Source: Sphingobacterium paludis (GTDB lineage Bacteria > Bacteroidota > Bacteroidia > Sphingobacteriales > Sphingobacteriaceae). Taken from it: a DNA stretch of 64,000 nt. Location: assembly GCF_004364125.1 (NCBI RefSeq), contig NZ_SNZV01000005.1, positions 418,185 to 482,184 of the forward strand. The letters run 5' to 3'. Under the pieces are notes generated by a model. It worked only from the letters and a program-made list of their open reading frames with translations, had not been told where the DNA came from and searched no databases. The position numbers were made by a program, and so were the translations under genes. Shown here piece after piece: positions 1 to 9,142 of this stretch (the stretch's first letter is position 1; every line of letters begins with the position of its first letter).

Positions 1-682
1 CAGCCTTTAGGTTGATATGCTTTAAGCCAACGGGCTCTATCAGGTTTGGGTTTTGCTGCTTAAACTCAACGAAGTAACCCGTATCGACCTGTAGCTCTTC
101 CGGCGTAAAAACTTCCCGGCGGAGCAATTCGAAGAAGCAGCGTGTAGTCGCCTCAACATCGGCCGTGGCATTATGTGCTTCGGCAAAAGGAACACCGAAA
201 AGATGACCGTGTAGCTCGGTCAAATTAGGAAGCTTATATCGCCCACCCCGGCCGCCAGGCAGCTGCAAAAGTTCAGCAGTCACCTCCGTACATGTATCCA
301 GCACGGCCATGTCTGACATCGGGGAATCTACAGCATAACGGTAAAATTCCGATCCCATAATATTCAGATCGAACCCTATATTTTGTCCAACAACGAATTT
401 CGCTTTCGCAAGAGCCTCGTTAAACTTATGGAGCACATCGACAAGCGGAACACCATCTTGCTCAGCAAGTTCTGTAGAAATGCCGTGGATCTTTTCAGAA
501 TCGTAGGGTATATTGAACCCATCAGGACGGATCAGGTAATCTTGATGTTCGATAAGCCGCCCCATCTCATCGTGAAGCTGCCAGGCAATTTGTATACATC
601 TCGGCCAATTATCCGTATCGGTAATAGGTGCATCCCAACGTTTCGGTAAACCAGTCGTCTCCGTATCAAAAATTATATACAT
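1..682 (-). CDS. dnaE: DNA polymerase III alpha subunit, N-terminal exonuclease part (partial at window edge)
   Basis: The visible 227 residues form a DEDD-type 3'-5' exonuclease domain. ExoI is FDTETTG at residues 5-11, ExoII is near VVGQNIGFDLNIMG, and ExoIII is EAHNATADVEATT. The reading frame is still open at base 1, so the gene leaves the window. In Bacteroidota the replicative DnaE commonly carries this exonuclease at its N terminus, before the PHP and polymerase domains; the start sequence and the GGRGGRYKLPNLTELH stretch resemble that type. The role would be proofreading within replicative chain synthesis. A stand-alone DnaQ-like exonuclease cannot be excluded from this fragment. The ATG at 682 follows an exact Bacteroidota -7 box. 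Confidence 0.8.
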   Translation of the reverse strand, partial: MYIIFDTETTGLPKRWDAPITDTDNWPRCIQIAWQLHDEMGRLIEHQDYLIRPDGFNIPYDSEKIHGISTELAEQDGVPLVDVLHKFNEALAKAKFVVGQNIGFDLNIMGSEFYRYAVDSPMSDMAVLDTCTEVTAELLQLPGGRGGRYKLPNLTELHGHLFGVPFAEAHNATADVEATTRCFFELLRREVFTPEELQVDTGYFVEFKQQNPNLIEPVGLKHINLKA

Positions 683-704
683 ACTTAATCCCGTTCTCTT
701 TTAA

Positions 705-712
705 CAAAGTTA
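705..712 (-). promoter_or_regulatory. Bacteroidota -7 promoter element for dnaE
   Basis: On the minus strand the bases read TAACTTTG, an exact match to the Bacteroidota sigma-A -7 consensus TAnnTTTG, 22 bases before the dnaE ATG. No good TTTG -33 element was found at the expected spacing. Confidence 0.55.
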
Positions 713-976
713 AAAATTACAAGATGAATGTGATACGTTCATTGGCAATTTGCGCGTAAAATTTCTTACTCGAGTGAGTCCTAATGGAAAACGTTGTGAT
801 GTCTTGTTCCCACTCCACTAGTCAGCGCAGTCAACCGTACGTTCTTGGTTCCGTCCATTTAGGTTCCTTGCATGCCACTCATCGCATAAAATATGACCAT
901 AAATTGGCAAAATATAAGAAATGATTGTCTGTGTTTTTTAGCAGATTTACGACGCATTCAATGAGCAGGTCATTTG
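713..976. other. Intergenic region between dnaE and the aminopeptidase gene
   Basis: The divergent genes dnaE and the M24 aminopeptidase leave about 300 bases without a gene. Apart from the dnaE -7 box, no clear promoter, hairpin or small ORF was seen here. Confidence 0.4.
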
Positions 977-1000
977 ATGCCTACATTAAAAATCCGCTAC

Positions 1001-2395
1001 ATGTTTTCAACTAAAACATATCAAGATCGTCGGGAACTTCTGCAACAAAAGGTTGGTAGCGGACTCATTCTGCTGCTCGGAAATATAGAAAACCCGATCA
1101 ACTTTGAACACAATACCTATCCCTTTCGGCAAGACAGCACCCTGCTTTATTATTACGGGATAAAAGTGCCGAATATTGCTGCTGTTATCGACGTAGATAA
1201 CCAACAAACAATTGTATTCGGCGATGAGCTTGATATCGATCAAATCGTATGGACGGGTAAACAGGAGACGCTGCAAGAGAAATGTGCGAAAGCAGGTGTT
1301 AAAACCACCCTGCCGTTTTCAGCCTTACAAGCTTACTTGCATCGCGCTATAAAATCAGGACAACAGGTACACTACCTGCCTCCATATCAATCGTTCAATA
1401 AAATATTGTTAAGCGACCTTACCGGCATACCGATAGGTAATATAACCCCCTCATCTTTACTTATTGAGGCGATAGTATCGCAACGATCCATTAAAGAGCA
1501 TCAGGAGCTCGCGGAGATCGAAAAGGCACTTCAGGTTTCGGTAGATATGCATATGTTAGCCATGAGGATGACGAAGCCGGGTATGAAGGAACGCGATATT
1601 GCGCATGCTATTCAACATTACGCAGCAGACCAGGGTTCACCGCTGGCCTACCCCCCAATCGTGACGGTACGCGGTGAAATATTGCACAACGCCTATCAGC
1701 TGCATACGTTAAAGTATGGCGATATGCTATTGAATGACTCGGGAGCGGAGACGGAGATGGGCTACGCCGCGGACTTGACGCGGACCTTTCCTGTCGGGCC
1801 TGCCTTTAGCGCACAACAGCGTGAGCTCTATGCTGTCGTTTTAAAATCTTTTTCAGATGCCCGCGCGCGGCTTAGCCCGCACGTCACCTTCAAGGAGATC
1901 CATCTGCACGCCTGTGAAAGCTTGGTAGAGGGATTGATCGCTGTGGGTTTGATGAAGGGCGATCCTAAAGAGGCCGTCAGCCAACACGCCCATACGCTTT
2001 TCTTTCAGTGCGGGCTTGGTCATATGATGGGGCTTGATGTACATGACATGGAAGATTTAGGCGAACAATATGTGGGTTACACCGCAGAGGACCCGAAGGA
2101 CACGCAAACGTTTGGGCTGAAATCATTACGCCTTGGGAAGAAGCTGGAACCCGGCTTTGTCTTGACGGTTGAACCGGGCATCTACATCATTCCGGAACTG
2201 ATTGACCGCTGGCAGGCCGAAAACAAGCTTTCCGAATTTATAAATTACGATAGATTGCATAGCTACCGAAATTTTGGCGGAATCCGTATTGAAGACAATT
2301 TTGTCATTACCGATAATGGTTACCGCTTACTTGGCCCCGAATTAATTAAAACAGCAGACGACATTGAAAACTTCAGAAAAAACTATGTTTCTTAA
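1001..2395 (+). CDS. M24 family aminopeptidase P-type metallopeptidase
   Basis: Predicted Xaa-Pro aminopeptidase that releases N-terminal residues preceding proline, probably cytoplasmic. The N-terminal half is a creatinase/AMP_N-like domain and the C-terminal half is the pita-bread fold. The five metal ligands of the family are visible at about D246 (NDSGAE), D258 (YAADLTR), H341 (GLGHMMG), E391 (TVEPGIY) and E431 (GIRIEDN). There is no signal peptide. The start at 1001 (MFSTKTYQDRR) matches how related proteins begin; an in-frame ATG at 977 would add eight residues. The last 11 bases overlap the start of the S9 peptidase gene, so the two are likely translationally coupled and may act together in peptide degradation. 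Confidence 0.88.
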   Translation: MFSTKTYQDRRELLQQKVGSGLILLLGNIENPINFEHNTYPFRQDSTLLYYYGIKVPNIAAVIDVDNQQTIVFGDELDIDQIVWTGKQETLQEKCAKAGVKTTLPFSALQAYLHRAIKSGQQVHYLPPYQSFNKILLSDLTGIPIGNITPSSLLIEAIVSQRSIKEHQELAEIEKALQVSVDMHMLAMRMTKPGMKERDIAHAIQHYAADQGSPLAYPPIVTVRGEILHNAYQLHTLKYGDMLLNDSGAETEMGYAADLTRTFPVGPAFSAQQRELYAVVLKSFSDARARLSPHVTFKEIHLHACESLVEGLIAVGLMKGDPKEAVSQHAHTLFFQCGLGHMMGLDVHDMEDLGEQYVGYTAEDPKDTQTFGLKSLRLGKKLEPGFVLTVEPGIYIIPELIDRWQAENKLSEFINYDRLHSYRNFGGIRIEDNFVITDNGYRLLGPELIKTADDIENFRKNYVS

Positions 2396-4562
2396 AAGCA
2401 GGATACTATGGAAAATTGGCGGCGCGATCCTCTGGATAGCAATGGCACATCTTGCTCAGGCACAGCTACAATGGACACCTGACGGGATGGGTTACTATAG
2501 CTTTTCCGAAAAGGGCATCGATATAATCAATGCTGTGAACCCCGATAAAACTATCACGTTGCTGAACGCCACAGAACTGCGTCCGGCTGGTGCAGCCTAT
2601 GGACTTGATGTGCAAAGCTTCCAAGTGTCGCCCGACGGAAATAGCCTCTTACTTTTCGCTAACACGGCACGCGTATGGCGCGAAAACACCCGCGGCGACT
2701 ATTGGATATTTGACAAGGCTTCCAAGAAACTTACTCAGCTTGGCAAGGGCCTTCCCGAATCCTCGCTCATGTTTGCGAAGTTTTCGCCCGACGGCGCCCG
2801 CGTAGCCTATGTCGCTAAACATAACATTTACATCGAGAACCTATCGGATAATACGTACAAAGCCATCACCGAAGATGGCACCGACCGCATCATCAATGGA
2901 ACGTTTGACTGGGCCTATGAAGAAGAATTTGGCACAAAAGATGGCTTTCGCTGGTCGCCGGATGGATCCAAAATTGCCTTTTGGAAACAAGATGCGCGCG
3001 GTACGCGAAATTTTCTGATGATAAACAATACAGACAGCTTATATGCGTTCACGGTTCCCGTAGAATATCCGAAAGTCGGACTTCCACCCTCGCCGACCAG
3101 CATTTGGGTTTATGACTTGGCGAAGCAACAAACCAGAAAAGTGGATGATCTATTGACGGCTAAAGATGGCTACATTCCGCGGATGGAGTGGCTCACTGAC
3201 TCGAAGGGTGTGATTTTGCAGACATTGAACAGAAAGCAAAATGAGAGCAAAATTGTGATCTCCGACGCACAAACGGGAAAAGGCAAAGCTATCCATACCG
3301 AAACCGATAAGGCCTGGATCGATATTAAATCACGCTGGAACGACGGCGATCCTGCTGGTTGGGATTGGATAAACGGCGGCAAAGAATTTATATGGGTATC
3401 GGAAAAAGGCGGCTGGCGACAGATATACGGTATTGATCTAAACGGAAAAGAGAGGCTAATCACGAAAGATCCTTTTGATATTATCCAGATCGACTTCATC
3501 GATCCAAAGACACAGACCATTTACTTTTCGGCTTCACCTGGAGACGCGACGCAAAAGCATTTATATCGCGTGAACCTTCGAGGCGGTAAGTCTACCCGCG
3601 TAACGCCCGCAAGCTTAAAGGGAACCAACGCCTACCACATCTCGCCGAATGGTGAAATAGCTCTTTTCCAAACCAGCAGTACCACCTACCGGGCAAGTAC
3701 GGCGGTCGTATCGCTGCCTGCACATAAAGAGCTACGCCCGGCAAAAAACACGGAAAAACAATCGCCTCAACATCCGCAGCCTGAATTTTTCCAGGTAACC
3801 ACGGAAGATGGTGTGACGTTGGATGGCTGGGTGGTTAAGCCTTCTCAGTTCGATGCGTCGAAAAAATATCCGGTGGTATTTTACGTATATGGTGAACCGG
3901 CTTCGCAAACGGTGACAGACAATTTCAACACGGGTAAAAATAGATTATATAGGGGCGATATGGCTGCAGACGGCTATGTATACGTCTCGTTGGAAAATCG
4001 TGGTGCTCCTGCACCAAAAGGTCGGGAATGGCGTAAGTCTATTTATAGAAACATTGGTATACTCAATATTCGAGATCAGGCGATGGGTGCGAAAGAGGTG
4101 TTCAAATGGGGATTTATCGATACCGCTCGCGTAGCCGTGTGGGGTTGGTCAGGTGGCGGAGCCTCTACACTAAACTTATTGGGGCAATATCCAGGGATCT
4201 ATAAAACCGGAATTTCCATTGCTCCGGTCACCAATCAACTGCTTTACGACAATATCTATCAAGAGCGATACATGGGATTGCCACAGGAAAATGGAGAAGA
4301 TTTTATGAAGGGGTCTGCACTGACCTATGCAAAAAACGTGACAGGGAATTTGCTACTGGTACACGGCACGGGCGACGATAATGTGCATTACCAGAACGCG
4401 GAAGTTTACATCAATGAATTGATCAAGTATAATATCCCTTTTCAAATGATGTCGTATCCAAATCGAAGCCACGCGATCAGCGAGGGCGAAGGAACATCAG
4501 AACATCTTGCAGAGCTGTATACACGCTTTCTCAAGGAACACTGTCCGCCAGGAGCAAAATAA
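2385..4562 (+). CDS. S9 family peptidase, dipeptidyl-peptidase IV type
   Basis: Secreted serine exopeptidase predicted to cleave X-Pro dipeptides from peptide N termini in the periplasm. Residues 1-26 are a signal peptide ending HLAQAQ. A DPPIV_N beta-propeller follows, with the substrate-anchoring double-glutamate motif DWAYEEEF, and then an alpha/beta-hydrolase domain from about residue 480. The catalytic triad is visible: S589 in GWSGGGAS, an Asp in GTGDDNVHY (about 665) and H696 in RSHAIS. At 725 residues the length fits the family. The start ATG at 2385 lies inside the preceding aminopeptidase gene (11-base overlap), and a signal peptide begins directly at it. The partner gene acts on the same type of proline bond. 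Confidence 0.92.
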   Translation: MFLKSRILWKIGGAILWIAMAHLAQAQLQWTPDGMGYYSFSEKGIDIINAVNPDKTITLLNATELRPAGAAYGLDVQSFQVSPDGNSLLLFANTARVWRENTRGDYWIFDKASKKLTQLGKGLPESSLMFAKFSPDGARVAYVAKHNIYIENLSDNTYKAITEDGTDRIINGTFDWAYEEEFGTKDGFRWSPDGSKIAFWKQDARGTRNFLMINNTDSLYAFTVPVEYPKVGLPPSPTSIWVYDLAKQQTRKVDDLLTAKDGYIPRMEWLTDSKGVILQTLNRKQNESKIVISDAQTGKGKAIHTETDKAWIDIKSRWNDGDPAGWDWINGGKEFIWVSEKGGWRQIYGIDLNGKERLITKDPFDIIQIDFIDPKTQTIYFSASPGDATQKHLYRVNLRGGKSTRVTPASLKGTNAYHISPNGEIALFQTSSTTYRASTAVVSLPAHKELRPAKNTEKQSPQHPQPEFFQVTTEDGVTLDGWVVKPSQFDASKKYPVVFYVYGEPASQTVTDNFNTGKNRLYRGDMAADGYVYVSLENRGAPAPKGREWRKSIYRNIGILNIRDQAMGAKEVFKWGFIDTARVAVWGWSGGGASTLNLLGQYPGIYKTGISIAPVTNQLLYDNIYQERYMGLPQENGEDFMKGSALTYAKNVTGNLLLVHGTGDDNVHYQNAEVYINELIKYNIPFQMMSYPNRSHAISEGEGTSEHLAELYTRFLKEHCPPGAK

Positions 4563-5165
4563 TAACATAAGTTTTTTTTCGCTTTGTCCAACACAAGTCC
4601 CTTACGCCGCATGCCGCGGCAGGGCACTATTTTTGTGCCTTTTTACAGATTTCTTTTTCCGCTTTGTCCAACACAAGACCTTTCAGTCCTTGCCAGGACA
4701 GGGCTTTCCTTTTTTTTCTAAAAAAAGGAAACAAAAAAATCGTCGCTGAATTTTTGTTGCATCCTTGCGGGACATTGCGAAGGCAAATAACTACAGACGC
4801 AACAAAAATGAGGCGACATGTCGTTTAAGAATGGTTAGAAGCGATAAATTGAAAAACAGCGAGTGTTCCCACCGCATGCCGCGGCAGGGCATCACTTTTG
4901 TAGGCAAAAGTAGCAAAAGCCCGTCGCTGGAAACCTTTGCAGGGATGGGTTCTGCATGGGCAAGTTTCTACATATCGCAAAGCTTTCGATGAGACATGTC
5001 GATTAATAAAGGAAGGTGCAATTGAGCATAAAAAAGTGAAAAATTAAGAAGTAATAAAATTCTCAAACATTACCATTTCTACATACTAAGTACTATCTAC
5101 TAAAGTCTAATTCGCACTACGCAATTCTACATACTAAGTACTATCATCTATCTACTAAAACCTAC
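4563..5165. repeat. Repeat-rich intergenic region with hairpin-containing dispersed repeat
   Basis: About 650 bases without a credible gene. An 18-base direct repeat (CGCTTTGTCCAACACAAG) occurs at 4580-4597 and 4660-4677. The segment CCGCATGCCGCGGCAGGGC occurs near 4608 and again near 4872, where it opens a ~130-base element (to about 5000) with an internal hairpin ACTTTTG-tagg-CAAAAGT. The same element is found inverted at about 63745-63882. Bases 5080-5160 hold low-complexity units such as CTACATACTAAGTACTATC, whose reverse complements recur at 63440-63650 and 63900-64000. Open frames across this stretch are repeat-derived and are not annotated. Confidence 0.75.
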
Positions 5166-5214
5166 ATGAGTACAATTATTGTTAATATCTTTATGCTGTT
5201 TAAAACATCACGCT

Positions 5215-5745
5215 ATGGAAAACGAAAGAGAAAAGCGGGAGGTATGGATGCGCGGACCAGTTGCCCATGTGCCGGCCCTGCTCCAACCCGTCGCACATAC
5301 ACTGTTGCAAGTGCAGGAAGATACGGAAAAGTATATGCATGGCTTCTCGGAACAGAAGTTATGGATTCAGCCGGGAGGGGCCGCGTCTGTAGCCTTTCAT
5401 CTGCAGCATATAGCCGGCGTCATTGATCGTATGTTCAGCTATGCGCACAATAAACCATTGACTGCGCTGCAGCTTGCCTACCTTAGTACCGAGGGAGAAA
5501 AGCAGCAAGGCATAACGAAAGAATCGCTCTTACAAAACTGTGAAAAGGTGATCAACCATGCGATCACGCAACTCCAAGATATAGCTATCGAAGAACTGCA
5601 CACAGCCCGTTATCTCGGCCGGAAACGTATTCCAACTACGCTAATCGGACTTATATTCCATGCAGCGGAACATAGCCAGCGTCATCTTGGTCAAATGCTT
5701 GTCACGATCAAATGGCTTAGCAGCGACGATGTTAAAACTTGTTAA
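5215..5745 (+). CDS. DinB-like four-helix protein
   Basis: A 176-residue cytoplasmic protein of the DinB/YfiT-like superfamily: four-helix bundles that bind a divalent metal through three histidines and often act as thiol-dependent transferases or stress proteins. Candidate ligands are in FHLQHIAG (about residues 60-67) and HAAEHSQRHLGQ near the C terminus, the typical spacing for the family. The start ATG at 5215 was chosen because the upstream extension, which starts inside the repeat region, shows no family similarity. It stands alone between the repeat region and a terminator-like hairpin at 5843. The substrate cannot be inferred. Confidence 0.75.
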   Translation: MENEREKREVWMRGPVAHVPALLQPVAHTLLQVQEDTEKYMHGFSEQKLWIQPGGAASVAFHLQHIAGVIDRMFSYAHNKPLTALQLAYLSTEGEKQQGITKESLLQNCEKVINHAITQLQDIAIEELHTARYLGRKRIPTTLIGLIFHAAEHSQRHLGQMLVTIKWLSSDDVKTC

Positions 5746-5811
5746 ACAAGTTCACCGTATATACCAATACGGCAAGCGGTTCGTTTTTTTATTAACAACA
5801 GAAAAAAACAC

Positions 5812-5875
5812 TTCATAGGTTAGTTTATAATTGGTTAGTTTGAAAAACCTGAGATTCCCCATCTCAGGTTTTTTT
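5812..5875 (+). terminator. Rho-independent terminator with conserved upstream box (possible small-RNA 3' end)
   Basis: The stem AACCTGAGAT / ATCTCAGGTT with loop TCCCC is followed by a T run. The 30 bases upstream (TTCATAGGTTAG..ATAATTGGTTAGTTTG) resemble the sequence before the hairpins at 9353, 9687 and 34149. It terminates the DinB-like gene, or is the 3' end of a small RNA of the same family. Confidence 0.7.
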
Positions 5876-5990
5876 GATCAAGTGATCGAAGTGACGGTGA
5901 TACATAATTCGAAAATTTAGCGCACCAGCTTTCCATCTTTTTTTACTTTCTGACTACTTTAATTCAGGAAAGATTTAAGTTCGGAATTGT

Positions 5991-5998
5991 TATCTTTG
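5991..5998 (+). promoter_or_regulatory. Bacteroidota -7 promoter element for aguB
   Basis: TATCTTTG matches the TAnnTTTG consensus exactly and lies 38 bases before the aguB start codon. No canonical -33 TTTG was found at the usual spacing. Confidence 0.55.
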
Positions 5999-6035
5999 CG
6001 CTTTAAATTAAGGCATTTAAAACGAGGATTGAGTA

Positions 6036-6911
6036 ATGAGAAATGTAAAAGTCGGTGTTGTGCAGATGAGCTGTACAGCGAACAAACAAGAGAATCTGGA
6101 TAAGGCCATTGTAAAAGTACGGGAAGCGGCTGCTAAAGGCGCACAAATTGTATGTTTGCAAGAGCTTTTCACTTCTTTGTATTTCTGCGATGTGGAAGAT
6201 TACGATAATTTTGAATTGGCCGAAGCTATCCCCGGCCCTTCTACGGATGCTTTGTCTGCGGTAGCAAAGGAGCTTGGTGTGGTTATCATCGCGTCATTAT
6301 TCGAGAAACGCACGGAAGGCCTTTACCACAATACTACCGCTGTGCTGGATGCTGATGGCGCTTACCTCGGCAAATACCGGAAAATGCACATTCCTGATGA
6401 TCCTGCGTTTTATGAAAAATTTTATTTCACACCTGGCGATTTGGGCTATAAAATATTTAAAACCAAATTTGGTAAAATTGGCGTCTTGATCTGTTGGGAC
6501 CAATGGTATCCGGAAGCTTCACGCATTACTGCCTTAATGGGCGCGGAGATCTTATTCTACCCGACGGCAATAGGCTGGGCTACAGATCAGGATGAAGAAA
6601 CAAACAGCGACCAATACAACGCATGGCAAACTATCCAGCGCTCGCATGCTGTAGCCAATGGGGTGCCTGTTGTATCCGTTAACCGGGTAGGCTTCGAGCA
6701 AGATGGTGCGATGAAATTTTGGGGCGGTAGTTTTGTAACCAACGGTCAAGGTAAAATTTTGTATCTGGCCTCGCACGATAAGGAAGAAACCGAGGTGATT
6801 GATCTGGATTTGAGCCAAGCGGATTATTTTCGCAAACACTGGCCATTCCTGCGCGACCGCCGTATCGAAACCTATTCGCCGATCACCAAAAGATTTATAG
6901 ACGAGGATTAA
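6036..6911 (+). CDS. aguB: N-carbamoylputrescine amidohydrolase
   Basis: Carbon-nitrogen hydrolase (nitrilase superfamily) that converts N-carbamoylputrescine to putrescine, CO2 and ammonia in the cytoplasm. The catalytic triad is visible as E43 (CLQELF), K116 (KYRKMH) and C153 (LICWDQWYPE). The 291-residue length and motifs such as CWDQWYPEASR and the IGWATDQDEE region fit the AguB subfamily closely. The next gene, agmatine deiminase, performs the preceding step, so the pair forms a two-step agmatine-to-putrescine route. The genes are 68 bases apart on the same strand and probably cotranscribed. Confidence 0.93.
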   Translation: MRNVKVGVVQMSCTANKQENLDKAIVKVREAAAKGAQIVCLQELFTSLYFCDVEDYDNFELAEAIPGPSTDALSAVAKELGVVIIASLFEKRTEGLYHNTTAVLDADGAYLGKYRKMHIPDDPAFYEKFYFTPGDLGYKIFKTKFGKIGVLICWDQWYPEASRITALMGAEILFYPTAIGWATDQDEETNSDQYNAWQTIQRSHAVANGVPVVSVNRVGFEQDGAMKFWGGSFVTNGQGKILYLASHDKEETEVIDLDLSQADYFRKHWPFLRDRRIETYSPITKRFIDED

Positions 6912-6979
6912 CAGCATGTATCATATTGGCCGTTTTCATGTTTGGATAAGGAAGCAGGAGAACGGTCTTACTATTTTTT

Positions 6980-8053
6980 ATGTCACAACAACAACAAAAC
7001 TTCCGACCGGACATGTTTAACAACTCGCCTAAAAAACAAGGTTTTTCTTTTCCGGCGGAATGGGCGCCACAGGAAGCGATGTGGCTGAGCTGGCCGCACA
7101 AAGAAGCATCGTGGCCAGGCAAGTTAGACCGCATTTTTGCACCTTATAGCGCATTTATAAAAGCCGTGGCCGACGGCCAGAAAGTGCGTATCAATGTAGC
7201 CGATGAAGAGATGAAGCAATTTGCATTGGGGCATTTGCAGCAAGCTGGCGCCAATTTGGATAATATCAGCTTTCATTTTAATCCCACGAACGACGCTTGG
7301 TGTCGTGACCACGGACCAGCCTTCTTGCTGAGCGAGGATGGGCTGACGAAAGCCGTTGTCGACTGGGGATACAACGCTTGGGGCGGAAAATACCCCCCCT
7401 ATGATCTGGATGATGTCATTCCGACGCGTATCGCCGAGGCCTTTGGTTTACCTCTTTTTACGTCAGACATTGTCATGGAGGGAGGATCAGTTGAGTTCAA
7501 CGGTGCAGGCACGGTATTGACAACGACCGCCTGTCTATTAAACGAAAACAGAAATCCGCATTTAACGAAAGAACAGATTGAGACCTACCTCAAAGAGTTT
7601 TACGGGCAAGAGCAGGTGCTCTGGCTTGGAGACGGTATCGTAGGTGACGACACCGATGGCCATATCGATGACATTACCCGCTTTGTAAGCAGGGATACCG
7701 TTATCACGGTTGTAGAGGAAAATCCGGAAGATGAAAACTACAGCATCCTGCAAGAAAATTTACAGCAACTCAAGGAGCTGCGCTTGCTTGATGGCTCATC
7801 ACTCCAGATTGTTGAAATACCTATGCCCGCGCCGGTCATTTATGAAGACACGCGCTTACCGGCATCGTATGCTAATTTCTATATCGCCAATGAGGTTGTC
7901 GTGGTTCCTGTTTTTAACGACCCGAATGACCAACGCGCACTTGACATTATCCAATCCTGCTTCCCCACCCGCAAGGTGATCGGTATTGACTCGGTAGATA
8001 TTATATGGGGCCTAGGTAGTTTCCATTGTTTAAGTCAGCAAGAGCCAGCCTAA
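6980..8053 (+). CDS. aguA: Agmatine deiminase
   Basis: Porphyromonas-type peptidyl-arginine deiminase family enzyme (PF04371) that hydrolyses agmatine to N-carbamoylputrescine and ammonia. Key features are the conserved WCRDHGP motif, DTDGHIDD with the catalytic His/Asp, and the nucleophile C350 in GLGSFHCLS near the C terminus. The 357-residue length fits the family. The N terminus has a short polar, Gln-rich lead; an internal ATG (MFNNSP) is an alternative start. It forms a pathway pair with the upstream amidohydrolase. Ammonia released here adds to what the urease in this window would supply. Confidence 0.93.
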   Translation: MSQQQQNFRPDMFNNSPKKQGFSFPAEWAPQEAMWLSWPHKEASWPGKLDRIFAPYSAFIKAVADGQKVRINVADEEMKQFALGHLQQAGANLDNISFHFNPTNDAWCRDHGPAFLLSEDGLTKAVVDWGYNAWGGKYPPYDLDDVIPTRIAEAFGLPLFTSDIVMEGGSVEFNGAGTVLTTTACLLNENRNPHLTKEQIETYLKEFYGQEQVLWLGDGIVGDDTDGHIDDITRFVSRDTVITVVEENPEDENYSILQENLQQLKELRLLDGSSLQIVEIPMPAPVIYEDTRLPASYANFYIANEVVVVPVFNDPNDQRALDIIQSCFPTRKVIGIDSVDIIWGLGSFHCLSQQEPA

Positions 8054-8073
8054 ACGTCTGCTGGTATCCAGTA

Positions 8074-8114
8074 ATCCATCGGGGGAATCGTTTAAAACGG
8101 TTCCCCCGATGGAT
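8074..8114. terminator. Strong inverted repeat after aguA
   Basis: ATCCATCGGGGGAA pairs with TTCCCCCGATGGAT around the loop TCGTTTAAAACGG. The stem is long and GC-rich, but no T run follows on either side, so it could be a terminator of atypical form or an mRNA-stabilising hairpin. Confidence 0.5.
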
Positions 8115-8224
8115 TGTCAGCATAATGGTCTAGCATCCGTTGCACAATAATGCCCTACTGCTAAATACAAAGATTGAACTTTTAGCGTATAATGTGGTTT
8201 TATAGATATAAAAAACTTTTGATT

Positions 8225-8437
8225 ATGCAGCTACAAGACATTCAAGTAAACGACACAACCGTCTCTCAAGAAGATAGCACCCCGCGGGTCTCATTCAATA
8301 TTGACATTACCCTGGTATGCTCCGGCGATCTGGAAGCGTATAAAGTAAATGGCAACCTAGACACCACATCGCTCAAAGATGCCGCACTCAAACTATTACA
8401 GAACAAGCTGAATGGAATTGACGACGTAGCTAAGTAG
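8225..8437 (+). CDS. Small hypothetical protein
   Basis: A 70-residue acidic protein with no signal peptide or membrane segment. The centre (RVSFNIDITLVC) looks like beta strand and the C-terminal third (LKDAALKLLQNKLNG) like an amphipathic helix. No family was recognised. The start is uncertain: the ATG at 8225 gives a hydrophilic protein, while the ATG at 8192 would add a basic aromatic-rich lead. It lies 55 bases before the DUF4230 gene on the same strand and may share its transcript. Confidence 0.5.
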   Translation: MQLQDIQVNDTTVSQEDSTPRVSFNIDITLVCSGDLEAYKVNGNLDTTSLKDAALKLLQNKLNGIDDVAK

Positions 8438-8492
8438 CTACACTTTAGCAATAGATTTTCCAGATTGGAATACAATTTGACAAGTTTGCAGC

Positions 8493-9053
8493 ATGAAGAA
8501 ATTTTTAATTGTTGTCTTTATTATCGGGCTTATAGGTGTGATAGCCTGGTTGGTTTACTCGAAATATGGCCAAAGGCCTACAACGGAGACCACCCATCAA
8601 ATACTTGTGGAGCGCATTGAGGCCATGGGTAAGCTGGAGCTGGTAAAATACCGCTTGAGTGATGTTATTGAGCACAAAGCTATTAGCACGTTCCTACCTG
8701 ATGCTAGTGTATTGCTAATCGTGAAAGCTGACGCGGTAGGCTGTGTGGATCTAACCAAGCTTGATCCAAACAAAATTAGCGTCCATGGAGATTCTGTCTC
8801 GATACAACTGCCTAAACCAGAAGTTTGCTATGTCAAGATTGATCATAAGGCTTCACGCGTATACGACACGAAGATGGCTTTTTTCCGCGAAGCCACTTTG
8901 GTGGATGAGGCATTTAAAAGCGCAGAAAGTCAAGTCGCTAAGGAGGTGGCAAAATCAGATATAATCCAGCAAACAAAAACCAATGCCAGCCATGTATTCA
9001 AACCTTTTTTAGAGGCTTTGGGATTCAAGAAGATAAATCTTGCTTTTGATTAG
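8493..9053 (+). CDS. DUF4230 domain membrane-anchored protein
   Basis: A 186-residue protein with one N-terminal membrane anchor (about residues 3-23, LIVVFIIGLIGVIAWLVY) and a soluble domain outside the membrane. The stretch ILVERIEAMGKLELVKYRL is typical of DUF4230, a widespread family of unknown function. No catalytic residues are apparent. The C-terminal part is a charged helix-rich segment ending FLEALGFKKINLAFD. The neighbours give no functional clue. Confidence 0.75.
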   Translation: MKKFLIVVFIIGLIGVIAWLVYSKYGQRPTTETTHQILVERIEAMGKLELVKYRLSDVIEHKAISTFLPDASVLLIVKADAVGCVDLTKLDPNKISVHGDSVSIQLPKPEVCYVKIDHKASRVYDTKMAFFREATLVDEAFKSAESQVAKEVAKSDIIQQTKTNASHVFKPFLEALGFKKINLAFD

Positions 9054-9142
9054 GTAGGCATTACATACTGGCTACAATGGTCAGCCCAGCGTACAGCGTA
9101 ATTTGGAATGATTATCTTGCGCGCTATATTGTTTACAGGTAG

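Noticed and set aside
4507..4992. Open frames of 75-80 codons after the DPP-IV gene
   Set aside because: They lie over the dispersed repeat and start within the peptidase gene or in repeat sequence, with no family similarity.
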